Assembly (NCBI GenBank): GCA_002732675.1
Contig: NVRR01000190.1
Coordinates: forward strand, 1-6,448
Source of the DNA: Sneathiella sp.
GTDB taxonomy: Bacteria; Pseudomonadota; Alphaproteobacteria; Sneathiellales; Sneathiellaceae
Reading direction: 5' to 3'
DNA length: 6,448 nucleotides
The translations under genes were made by a program, and so were the position numbers. Position 1 is the first letter of the stretch. Each line of letters opens with the position of its first letter. Below the pieces are notes generated by a model. The model saw only the letters and a program-made list of their open reading frames with translations. It was not told where the DNA came from and made no database searches. Shown in pieces: positions 1 to 5,621 of this stretch.

Positions 1-1
1 G

Positions 2-142
2 GATAAAGCTTTCCTTAATCTCGTCATCATCGAGGAAAATGTGAGGCGTTATTTCTATCATCGTTTTCTTGTACGATTAAGGTCGCTTCAGATCCAGGGG
101 CATTTTTTTACCCAGCATGTTATGGGTACGTACTCAGGTTGA
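2..142 (+). CDS. Possible C-terminal end of an unidentified gene cut by the left edge
   Basis: Frame 2 of the plus strand is open from the window edge to a TGA at 140-142, giving 46 residues without a start codon that can be judged. The peptide is rich in Arg, Phe, Tyr and His (for example the run NVRRYFYHRF), and I do not recognise a family. Support is indirect: the frame is open from the edge, and a hairpin followed by a T-run begins only 3 bases after the stop, as expected at a gene end. If real, the gene is convergent with the aldehyde dehydrogenase. An open frame of 46 codons can arise by chance, so confidence is low. Confidence 0.3.
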   Translation, partial: DKAFLNLVIIEENVRRYFYHRFLVRLRSLQIQGHFFTQHVMGTYSG

Positions 143-145
143 CAG

Positions 146-184
146 GGAAATCTTCCCGGATTTCCAAACATGCGTCATTTTTTT
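146..184 (+). terminator. Candidate terminator after the left-edge frame
   Basis: A perfect 7-base inverted repeat, GGAAATC (146-152) and GATTTCC (159-165), has a 6-base loop. Seven T residues follow at 178-184. The 12 bases between stem and T-run make this a poor intrinsic terminator, but it lies directly behind the TGA at 140-142. Confidence 0.3.
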
Positions 185-206
185 CGAATTTGGTGCTTCC
201 AACGTC

Positions 207-252
207 GAATTAGGTTCTACAATGGACTTTCATCCAATGTAGAACCTGATTT
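207..252 (-). terminator. Long hairpin at the 3' end of the aldehyde dehydrogenase gene
   Basis: AGGTTCTACA (212-221) and its exact reverse complement TGTAGAACCT (238-247) form a 10-bp arm. Inside it are an A/A mismatch, a further 4-bp arm (TGGA 223-226, TCCA 233-236) and a CTTTCA loop. Outside, weaker pairing including G-T pairs continues to about 207/252. The element begins 11 bases after the aldehyde dehydrogenase stop codon. Neither strand has a proper T-run after the stem, so it may act as a transcript-end stabiliser or Rho-assisted terminator rather than a classical intrinsic one. It lies between convergent genes if the left-edge frame is real. Confidence 0.5.
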
Positions 253-263
253 ATGAGTTCGTC

Positions 264-1703
264 TTATTCGTTACTCCAGCCGCTAACAGACTTGACTTCC
301 AAAAAGTCCTCCAGTCCCCATACGCCGCCCTCGCGACCGTTGCCGGAGTGCTTGTATCCACCAAACGGCGCGCCTGCACCGCGGGCATTACCATTCATTT
401 CCACCATGCCGGAGCGGAGACGACGGGCCATCCGATTGGCTTTGGCACCGTCTTGTGTCTGGACATAATTTGTCAGGCCATAGACGGTATCGTTGGCGAT
501 CCGCACGGCTTCTTCTTCGGTGTCGAACGGAATGATGGACAGCACTGGACCAAAGATTTCTTCGCGGGCGATGGTCATCTCATTGGTCACGTCGGCAAAA
601 ACGGTTGGGCGGACGAAATACCCCTTTTCCATACCTTCAGGGCGGTCAGGACCACCGGCGACAAGCCGTGCGCCTTCTTCGATGCCTTTTTTGATGAGCG
701 CCTGAATTTTATTAAACTGCAATTCAGAAACAACCGGCCCAATGTGCCGTCCTTCTTCTGAGGCAGCTCCTACGGCGGCGCCTGTTGCTGCTGCGGCGGC
801 GGTCTCAACAGCCTGATCATAAATCGGCCGTTCCACTAACATGCGGGTCGGCGCGTTACAGGATTGCCCCGTGTTGTTGAGGCATTGCATTACGCCGCGT
901 TTTACAGCCTTTTCATCTGCATCAGCAAACACGACATTTGCGCCTTTTCCGCCAAGTTCAAGGGATACGCGTTTTACAGTATCTGCGGCGTTCTTGGAAA
1001 TTGCGGTGCCAGCGCGGGTGGAGCCGGTGAAGGAGATCATATCTACATCCGGGTGGCCAGATAGCTGTGTGCCGACGCCGACGCCGTCACCATTGACTAA
1101 ATTAAAGACACCTGGCGGGAAGCCAGCCTCATCCATAAATTCAGCAAATAACAGGGAAGAGAGAGGGGCAATTTCGGACGGCTTCAGGACAACGGTGCAG
1201 CCCACGGCTATGGCCGGTATTACTTTTAGTGTCACCTGGTTCATCGGCCAGTTCCATGGAGTGATCAATCCGCAGACGCCAATTGGCTCGTATAAAATAC
1301 GGTCATTGGGGGCGTGGCTACCCAAGGGCCTGTCAAACTCGAATTTCTTGAAGGCACGGATAAAATTGCGGATGTGAAACGCACCAGAACCGGATTGCGC
1401 GGTCTTTGCCATGGATATCGGCGCACCCATTTCCAGCGAGATTGCCTCGCCCATTTCAGCAGATCGGGCCTCATAAATATCGGCGAGTTTTTCGATCAGC
1501 GCCAGGCGTTCCTCTTTCGGTGTCTGACTCCAGCTGTCAAATGCCGCGCGAGCAGCCGCCACAGCCGCATCGGTATCGGATTGATCTCCGAGAGAAATGA
1601 CCGCACAGGTCTCCTCTGTCGATGGGTCAATTACATCCAGATCGTTCGCAATCGCCGGGGACACCCACTGTCCATTGATATAAAATTCACGCTTCTCTAA
1701 CAT
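264..1703 (-). CDS. NAD(P)+-dependent aldehyde dehydrogenase
   Basis: The 479-residue product is full length for the aldehyde dehydrogenase superfamily, soluble cytoplasmic enzymes that oxidise an aldehyde to a carboxylate with NAD(P)+. Visible key residues are Asn151 in PWNW, Lys174 in KPSE (cofactor), the FTGSTRAG Rossmann segment at 225-232, the general base Glu249 in LELGGK, the nucleophile Cys282 in GQSCNAPTR, and Glu382 in EIFGP, which contacts the cofactor ribose. The Cys motif GQSCNAPTR, rather than GQxCxAxxR, suggests the subgroup that includes 6-oxolauric acid dehydrogenase (CddD-like); this is recalled family knowledge. The substrate cannot be read from sequence. The ATG at 1703 has a perfect AGGAG 7 bases upstream (1711-1715). 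It is the last of three genes on the same strand, 143 bases after the exporter, and a long hairpin follows its stop. All catalytic residues are intact. Confidence 0.97.
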   Translation of the reverse strand: MLEKREFYINGQWVSPAIANDLDVIDPSTEETCAVISLGDQSDTDAAVAAARAAFDSWSQTPKEERLALIEKLADIYEARSAEMGEAISLEMGAPISMAKTAQSGSGAFHIRNFIRAFKKFEFDRPLGSHAPNDRILYEPIGVCGLITPWNWPMNQVTLKVIPAIAVGCTVVLKPSEIAPLSSLLFAEFMDEAGFPPGVFNLVNGDGVGVGTQLSGHPDVDMISFTGSTRAGTAISKNAADTVKRVSLELGGKGANVVFADADEKAVKRGVMQCLNNTGQSCNAPTRMLVERPIYDQAVETAAAAATGAAVGAASEEGRHIGPVVSELQFNKIQALIKKGIEEGARLVAGGPDRPEGMEKGYFVRPTVFADVTNEMTIAREEIFGPVLSIIPFDTEEEAVRIANDTVYGLTNYVQTQDGAKANRMARRLRSGMVEMNGNARGAGAPFGGYKHSGNGREGGVWGLEDFLEVKSVSGWSNE

Positions 1704-1757
1704 CGCATTACTCCTGTTCTTCTAATTCAAGCAGGTTATTTGGAATTCGTTGATACT

Positions 1758-1786
1758 GACGTAAGCCCGTTTTGTGGCAAGGTCAA
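1758..1786 (-). promoter_or_regulatory. Weak candidate promoter for the aldehyde dehydrogenase gene
   Basis: On the minus strand TTGACC (1786-1781) is a good -35 match. It is followed after 17 bases by TACGTC (1763-1758), a poor -10 match. It sits about 55 bases before the ATG. No clear terminator separates this gene from the exporter upstream, so read-through transcription is equally possible. Confidence 0.2.
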
Positions 1787-1846
1787 CTATGCAACTGGAA
1801 TTTTGCTGCCCGCGACCACGAGATTCCTCAAGGCCAAGCAAGATGC

Positions 1847-2440
1847 TCATCCAATAAGGGCGTATACGGCAAGTCCGACAACGATCAACATCGCCCCGGC
1901 CATTAACAGATTTACGCGAAACTGGATGTTTGGCGGGAGCTCCATTCGCTTGACCATAACGCCTGCCGCCAACCATAGCAGGTGAATTGGAATCCAGGTG
2001 GCGTTGATAATGGCGAATTTAAGCAGCGTTTCATCTAGCAAGGACTCACCGAGAAAGGCAAAGCCGGTAAAAAAAGTTGTATTTACCGCATAGGCTTTGG
2101 GATTGATGAGCTGGAGAGCGATGCCCGAAAAGAACCCCGGCTGACTATCAGTTTCTATGAACGCTATTTTTGCGCCAGCAGATGCAATGCGAAACGCAAG
2201 ATACAGCAGATAGATTGCTGACATAAGCAGAAGGACAGTCCTGATAAACGGGACGGCAAAGATGATAGCAGCAAGACCGGAAACAACGGCAAGCGCAACA
2301 AAATTTGTCCCGACGAAAAGTCCCAATACATACTGCAGGCCTGCCCGCCGGCCAAATGCGGCACCCACACCTGCCGTCGACAATACGCCGGGCCCTGGCG
2401 TTATCAGCAACAGAAATACAGCAAAAGAAAATGTCAGCAA
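1847..2440 (-). CDS. LysE/RhtB-family amino acid or metabolite exporter
   Basis: The 197-residue product is a very hydrophobic inner-membrane protein of the LysE/RhtB family, proton-driven exporters of amino acids and related small molecules. Family hallmarks are TPGPG at 14-18, the GRRAGLQYVLG segment at 30-40 and LINPKA at 111-116. Roughly six membrane segments can be picked out, near residues 3-22, 36-58, 60-84, 104-130, 138-162 and 175-196. The substrate cannot be inferred. The start is a TTG with an AGAAGG ribosome binding site 8 bases upstream; no ATG or GTG exists between this point and the in-frame stop at 2495-2497, and this start gives the usual short lead before TPGP. It lies 108 bases after the DUF302 gene and 143 before the aldehyde dehydrogenase, all on one strand. 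The family is reliable; the exact start is less so. Confidence 0.93.
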   Translation of the reverse strand: MLTFSFAVFLLLITPGPGVLSTAGVGAAFGRRAGLQYVLGLFVGTNFVALAVVSGLAAIIFAVPFIRTVLLLMSAIYLLYLAFRIASAGAKIAFIETDSQPGFFSGIALQLINPKAYAVNTTFFTGFAFLGESLLDETLLKFAIINATWIPIHLLWLAAGVMVKRMELPPNIQFRVNLLMAGAMLIVVGLAVYALIG

Positions 2441-2448
2441 ATCGAAGC

Positions 2449-2454
2449 CCTTCT
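2449..2454 (-). promoter_or_regulatory. Ribosome binding site supporting a TTG start of the exporter
   Basis: AGAAGG on the minus strand (2454-2449) lies 8 bases before TTG at 2440-2438. It is the only reasonable Shine-Dalgarno match in front of the exporter frame and favours TTG as its first codon. Confidence 0.5.
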
Positions 2455-2548
2455 CAGCGGGTACGTCGTCGACATTGCCCGGAATTACCTGCCATCAAGG
2501 ATAACATATCTTTTGCGCGCCGTTAGCACCGCATTCTTGGTTCTGATG

Positions 2549-3043
2549 TTATTTAATCGGAAGCCCGCCGCGCTTTGTCGCCATTTCCGTAAATTTTTTA
2601 AGAGCCCCGGCCATCATCTTGAATACCTTGTCACGATCTGAGATGCCATATCTTTTCGCCAGCCATGTGGGCTCTGTATAAGCAATTTTCACGACGCCAT
2701 CGCTTTCCTGCCAGGCAACTACCTTCAAGGGCAAGTCCAGTCCAATTGCGGGATTGGACGCCATCAAGGGTGTGCCGATTTTTGGGGACCCGAAAAAAAT
2801 GACGGATGTTGGCGGCAATGTGAGCCCCATGCGCTGCGCGCCTTTCGCATGATTGATACGGGCAAACACCTTGATACCGTTTCTTTCAAGCGCGATGCCG
2901 AGCCGATCAAGGGTCTTGGTTACACCGAAGTCACTTCGCTTGATAATCAGGCCATCATTTTCAGCGCTTGCCGGTCCGGCAACCATATTTCCGAATAGAA
3001 GGGCAGAGGTCACGACCATGATGCTTAAAATTACTCGGTACAA
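2549..3043 (-). CDS. Secreted DUF302-domain protein
   Basis: With the start chosen here the product has 164 residues. Residues 1-27 form a signal peptide: a short n-region with one Arg, a hydrophobic core (VILSIMVVTSALLF) and a likely cleavage after ASA at 25-27. The rest is one DUF302 domain, with the characteristic segments FARINHAKGA near 60-69, LPPTSVIFFGSPKIGTPLM at 76-94, LDLPLK at 102-107 and AYTEPTWLAKRYGI at 121-134. DUF302 proteins are periplasmic or exported and their biochemical role is not established, so no function is assigned. A longer frame starts at a TTG at 3064, but only the TTG at 3043 has a ribosome binding site, a perfect AGGAG 7 bases upstream. The longer form would carry a more positive n-region (NTRRK), so it is not excluded. 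It is divergent from the aldolase gene and leads the three-gene minus-strand run. Confidence 0.9.
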   Translation of the reverse strand: MYRVILSIMVVTSALLFGNMVAGPASAENDGLIIKRSDFGVTKTLDRLGIALERNGIKVFARINHAKGAQRMGLTLPPTSVIFFGSPKIGTPLMASNPAIGLDLPLKVVAWQESDGVVKIAYTEPTWLAKRYGISDRDKVFKMMAGALKKFTEMATKRGGLPIK

Positions 3044-3050
3044 AATTTTT

Positions 3051-3055
3051 CTCCT
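3051..3055 (-). promoter_or_regulatory. Ribosome binding site that sets the DUF302 start at TTG 3043
   Basis: AGGAG on the minus strand (3055-3051) is followed by 7 bases and then TTG at 3043-3041. Choosing the in-frame TTG at 3064 instead would place this site inside the coding region and leave that start without any Shine-Dalgarno match. Confidence 0.75.
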
Positions 3056-3072
3056 CGTGTTCAAGTGGACTT

Positions 3073-3110
3073 AGGGATAAATGCAGCTTTATAAACTCCA
3101 TCCTATCCCT
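3073..3110. promoter_or_regulatory. Two-tier dyad around a TATAAA element, candidate operator and promoter of the DUF302 gene
   Basis: AGGGATA (3073-3079) and TATCCCT (3104-3110) are exact reverse complements. The palindrome TTTATAAA (3088-3095) has the same centre, 3091.5. Read on the minus strand, TATAAA at 3093-3088 is a 5-of-6 match to a -10 hexamer, about 45 bases before the TTG at 3043. No good -35 is seen at 16-18 bases, which would fit an activator-dependent or regulated promoter. The role as an operator is inferred from symmetry and position only. Confidence 0.35.
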
Positions 3111-3144
3111 CTCTGCTTCGCCTAGTAAATGCCGGATGGCTGTC

Positions 3145-3163
3145 TACACGTAACTGTTACACG
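3145..3163. promoter_or_regulatory. Palindrome GTAACTGTTAC flanked by TACACG repeats, candidate operator
   Basis: GTAAC (3150-3154), a central T and GTTAC (3156-3160) form a perfect 11-base dyad. The hexamer TACACG occurs twice in direct orientation, at 3145-3150 and 3158-3163, overlapping both ends of the dyad. It lies in the divergent region of about 300 bases between the DUF302 gene and the aldolase gene, where regulator binding is expected. No regulator gene is in the window, so the binding protein is unknown. Confidence 0.3.
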
Positions 3164-3285
3164 GGCAAGAGTTTCCAGCAGAATTATTTTTTGTCTAAAC
3201 CGTGATTATTTTAGTGAAAGCGTCACAGGCCTTGGCGACCCCGGAGGGTGGGATTGCTCGAACACAAAGGACATTGATCATGCGG

Positions 3286-3314
3286 TTGTCGCGGCATACC
3301 CCTTAAGCCATAGT
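3286..3314 (+). promoter_or_regulatory. Candidate promoter of the aldolase gene
   Basis: TTGTCG (3286-3291) and CATAGT (3309-3314), spaced 17 bases, each match four of six consensus bases. The expected transcript would start about 30 bases before the aldolase ATG. The rest of 3164-3349 shows no gene and no further clear signal, apart from an 8-codon frame at 3280-3306 with an AAAGGA upstream that is probably chance. Confidence 0.25.
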
Positions 3315-3349
3315 ATTTTGGGCGACAGTAGAGAAAAGGAAAAAATAAA

Positions 3350-4228
3350 ATGCTTGGAGTAATTGCCGCGGTTCCCACGCCCGTTGATCAAGATGGATTG
3401 CCGCTAAAAGATCCCTTTATCGCCCATTGTAAATGGGCCTTGGAAAATGGGTGTGATGGCCTGAATATTCTCGGCTCCACCGGGGAAGCAAATTCCTTTG
3501 GCACCGCGACACGAAAACTGGTGATGGAGTGGGCCTCTCAGAATCTTGATCGTGCAAAGCTTATGGTCGGAACTGGCACACCGTCATTGAGTGAAACTTT
3601 GGCGCTCACATCCTATGCTGACGATCTGGGCTATCGTGTCGCTCTGGTCCTGCCGCCCTACTATTACAAGCCGCTTTCCGAGGACGGACTCTTTAGCTGG
3701 TATGCGAGCCTGCATCAGGGACTGGGAGATCGTCAGATTGCGGTGTATTTTTATAACTTTCCGCAAATGACGGGTTTGACCATTCCGATATCAGTCATCG
3801 AAAGGCTACATAGTGAGTGGCCGGATCGCTTTCGCGGCATAAAAGATTCATCCGGGGACTTGGATTATTGTCGGCAATTAGCATCAACATTGCCGGACTT
3901 GGCCGTCTTCCCAAGCTCGGAAGTCTCCTTGGGCGAGGCGGCCCAATCTGGATTCGCAGGATGTATTTCCGCGACGGTAAATCAAACGGCTCCCCTTTGC
4001 GCGGAAGTTTGGTCGGGTAATGAGGTTGGAGGAGAGGACTTATTAGAAGAAATAAGTGAGATCCGAGCCGCCATTTCCTCAACATCCCTTATTCCTGCAA
4101 TCAAATATCTCGTCGGGCAGCGTACGGGCGAAGCTTTGTGGGAGCAGCTTGTTCCCCCGTTTTGCGAGCTAACGGAACAGCACAAAAATACGTTGGCACC
4201 TATTGTCAGGAAACTCGCGACCATCTGA
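3350..4228 (+). CDS. DapA/NanA-superfamily class I aldolase or dehydratase
   Basis: The 292-residue product has the normal length of the dihydrodipicolinate synthase/N-acetylneuraminate lyase superfamily, cytoplasmic TIM-barrel enzymes that bind a 2-oxo acid such as pyruvate through a lysine Schiff base. Visible are GSTGE at 42-46 (carboxylate-binding loop), LPPYYYKP at 101-108, the catalytic Tyr135 in YFYNFP, and Schiff-base Lys165 in GIKDSSGD. After YNFP the sequence reads QMTG; in lysine-pathway DapA the corresponding tetrapeptide is SRTG, with an Arg that holds aspartate semialdehyde. Here that Arg is Met140. GSTGE rather than GTTGE is also NanA-like. A catabolic aldolase or sugar-acid dehydratase is therefore more likely than lysine synthesis, but the substrate is unknown. 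The ATG has AAGGA 9 bases upstream. The gene is divergent from the DUF302 gene, and no strong terminator follows it. Confidence 0.95.
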   Translation: MLGVIAAVPTPVDQDGLPLKDPFIAHCKWALENGCDGLNILGSTGEANSFGTATRKLVMEWASQNLDRAKLMVGTGTPSLSETLALTSYADDLGYRVALVLPPYYYKPLSEDGLFSWYASLHQGLGDRQIAVYFYNFPQMTGLTIPISVIERLHSEWPDRFRGIKDSSGDLDYCRQLASTLPDLAVFPSSEVSLGEAAQSGFAGCISATVNQTAPLCAEVWSGNEVGGEDLLEEISEIRAAISSTSLIPAIKYLVGQRTGEALWEQLVPPFCELTEQHKNTLAPIVRKLATI

Positions 4229-4260
4229 CATTCAAATTTATACATTAAGAGAGGATCACC

Positions 4261-4293
4261 ATGGCGAACTTTGACAACCTGTTTGGCGGCTAA
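4261..4293 (+). CDS. Ten-codon reading frame with a strong ribosome binding site (possible small peptide or gene remnant)
   Basis: GAGGA at 4251-4255 lies 5 bases before ATG 4261, the best Shine-Dalgarno arrangement in the right half of the window, 32 bases after the aldolase stop. The frame encodes MANFDNLFGG and ends at TAA 4291-4293. This TAA overlaps the ATG of the next frame (TAATG), the geometry of translational coupling. Possible readings are a genuine very small peptide, a leader controlling the next frame, or the surviving first codons of a gene that has been lost. I recognise no family from ten residues. Confidence 0.35.
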   Translation: MANFDNLFGG

Positions 4294-4481
4294 TGGGAGT
4301 CCTCGGGTGTTATAAATATGGTCTGGTTCTAACAATAACTGCCGCATTTTTTTGGGGGAATCTGCCTAAATTTCGGCAATCAATAAGAATTTCACAGCAA
4401 TAGGAATATCCTATCGAGCACGCCATCTTGCTCATATCGGCGGTTGCCTTGGCGGCTTATTCATGGGCTCAAAAAGCATAG
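4293..4481 (+). pseudogene. Hydrophobic reading frame broken by TAG, possible remnant of a membrane-protein gene
   Basis: From ATG 4293 the frame runs 36 codons to TAG at 4401-4403, including a hydrophobic stretch with GLVLTITAAFFWGN near residues 10-23. The same frame then continues without a stop to TAG 4479-4481, encoding a second hydrophobic stretch, HAILLISAVALAAYSWAQKA. One frame with two membrane-like segments and a single internal stop resembles a decayed membrane-protein gene; the aromatic-WG and YSWA patterns faintly recall EamA/RarD-type transporters, but this is a weak impression. A run of seven T and five G at 4347-4358 would be a likely slippage or sequencing-error site. Alternatively the first 36 codons could be a real small membrane protein. 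From 4482 to 4554 I see no gene and no convincing promoter. Confidence 0.25.
4400..4414. repeat. Short palindrome ATAGGA-ATA-TCCTAT
   Basis: Perfect 6-base arms ATAGGA (4400-4405) and TCCTAT (4409-4414) surround ATA. The palindrome covers the internal TAG of the broken frame and lies about 140 bases before the dioxygenase gene. It could be an operator or chance. Confidence 0.2.
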
Positions 4482-4554
4482 TGATAATTGCTTTTTCCCC
4501 CTGGACACGTCATGCTGCCGAGATAATTTATGCAGGAATATAGTGGACTAGCTT

Positions 4555-5613
4555 ATGAACCGGGCGATGAAATTTCCTCCTAAGACCATATCTTCGCCAT
4601 TCGCATGGTATGGCGAGGACATGGCGAAAAATACGGATATCTGGCTGGTACACCTGTCGGAAGACGAGATTGTTGAGCTTGAAAATGCTGCGGAAGCGTT
4701 TCAATCGCGGTCACTAGACTTAGGCGCAATAACAATAGGTGACTTTCACCTGCCGACCCTTGGGCGGCGACTTTCTGATCTACGCAAAACCTTGATGCAT
4801 GGTATTGGTTTTGAGGTTTTGCGGGGGTTACCGATCAAAAAATACTCGCAGAAAACAGCAGCAACTATTTTTTGCGGTATTGGGGCACATCTTGGAAGGG
4901 CGCGATCGCAGAATGCCATGGGTCATATATTAGGGCATGTCCGTGACATCGGATTAGATGTTAATGACACGAGCACGCGGATCTATCAGACGTCTGTGCG
5001 CCAGACTTTTCATACGGATTCGACCGATGTCGTTGGCCTCATGTGCCTTCGCGACGCGAAAGAGGGTGGTCAATCGCTTTTGGTGAGTACAGTTACCCTT
5101 TACAATGAAATGCAGCGCCAACGACCGGATCTTGTCGAATTATTGTTTGATTCTGTGGCGACAGACCGACGCGGGGAAGTGCCGCCCGGTGAAAATCCGT
5201 TTTTTGAAATTCCGGTATTGAACTGGCATCAGGGGTTTCTAACAGGAATTTATCAACGGCAATATGTAAATAGTGCGCAACGGTTTCCCGAAGCTCCCCG
5301 TCTGAGCGCGCAGAAAATTGAGGCTCTTGATTTCTTTGATGCGTTGGCAAATGATCCGCGATTACATTTTTCAATGCAGTTACAGCCGGGTGATATGCAG
5401 TTCGTCTATAACCATGCCCTTTTGCATGATCGCGCGGGGTTTACAGATTGGCCGGACCCAAAGAAGCGCCGACATTTGCTGCGGCTTTGGCTGTCATTAC
5501 CGGGCGATCGCCCGTTACCGAAAAGTTTTAAGCAACGATATGTTTCGATAGAGATTGGTAATCGTGGTGGCATCATTGTCGAAGGCACCAAACTTAACGT
5601 TCCTTTGGATTAA
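4555..5613 (+). CDS. TauD/TfdA-family 2-oxoglutarate- and Fe(II)-dependent dioxygenase
   Basis: The 352-residue product belongs to the TauD/TfdA family of cytoplasmic non-haem iron oxygenases, which couple decarboxylation of 2-oxoglutarate to hydroxylation of a small, often carboxylate- or sulfonate-bearing substrate. The iron ligands are visible: His153 and Asp155 in FHTD, and a distal His, most likely His291 in ALLHDR. Arg310 in HLLRLWL is in the place of the Arg that binds 2-oxoglutarate, and Thr180 in GGQSLLVST may contact its other carboxylate. The N-terminal SPFAWYGEDMAK segment (14-25) with WLVHLSEDEI (30-39) is typical of a TauD-like subgroup whose substrates are largely unknown. Taurine should not be assumed. 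ATG 4555 follows an in-frame stop at 4549-4551 and has no good ribosome binding site; ATG 4567 is a possible alternative, while ATG 4621 would remove the conserved WYG segment. The 3' end is convergent with the crotonase gene, 8 bases away. Confidence 0.95.
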   Translation: MNRAMKFPPKTISSPFAWYGEDMAKNTDIWLVHLSEDEIVELENAAEAFQSRSLDLGAITIGDFHLPTLGRRLSDLRKTLMHGIGFEVLRGLPIKKYSQKTAATIFCGIGAHLGRARSQNAMGHILGHVRDIGLDVNDTSTRIYQTSVRQTFHTDSTDVVGLMCLRDAKEGGQSLLVSTVTLYNEMQRQRPDLVELLFDSVATDRRGEVPPGENPFFEIPVLNWHQGFLTGIYQRQYVNSAQRFPEAPRLSAQKIEALDFFDALANDPRLHFSMQLQPGDMQFVYNHALLHDRAGFTDWPDPKKRRHLLRLWLSLPGDRPLPKSFKQRYVSIEIGNRGGIIVEGTKLNVPLD

Positions 5614-5621
5614 AGGCGTCG

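Noticed and set aside
109..128. TACCCA/TGGGTA inverted repeat next to seven T residues as a minus-strand terminator
   Set aside because: On the minus strand the run after the stem is A, not T; on the plus strand the T-run precedes the stem. Orientation is wrong for termination.
348..761. 137-codon plus-strand frame and other long frames opposite the aldehyde dehydrogenase
   Set aside because: Antisense shadows of a conserved gene with complete catalytic motifs; no independent start signals.
1722..1976. 84-codon minus-strand frame between the exporter and the aldehyde dehydrogenase
   Set aside because: Mostly overlaps the well-supported exporter gene in another frame and resembles no family.
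264..3043. DUF302 protein, exporter and aldehyde dehydrogenase as a defined new pathway or system
   Set aside because: Shared strand only; gaps of 108 and 143 bases and no functional link visible between the three families.
3280..3306. Eight-codon frame MRLSRHTP with AAAGGA upstream as a leader peptide of the aldolase gene
   Set aside because: It overlaps the candidate promoter, no attenuator hairpins follow, and such short frames arise easily by chance.
3129..3362. 77-codon plus-strand frame running into the aldolase start
   Set aside because: No ribosome binding site, no recognisable family, overlaps the aldolase start in another frame and lies across likely control elements.
4204..4230. 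TGTCAG/CTGACA inverted repeat spanning the aldolase stop as a terminator
   Set aside because: Only 6-bp arms around a 15-base loop, no T-run, and it is partly coding.
4370..4543. Plus-strand frame with a stretch HLAHIGGCLGGLFMG that looks like the last helix of rhomboid proteases
   Set aside because: No start codon or ribosome binding site fits, no catalytic Ser motif is present, and it overlaps the other hydrophobic frame; the resemblance is short and may be chance.
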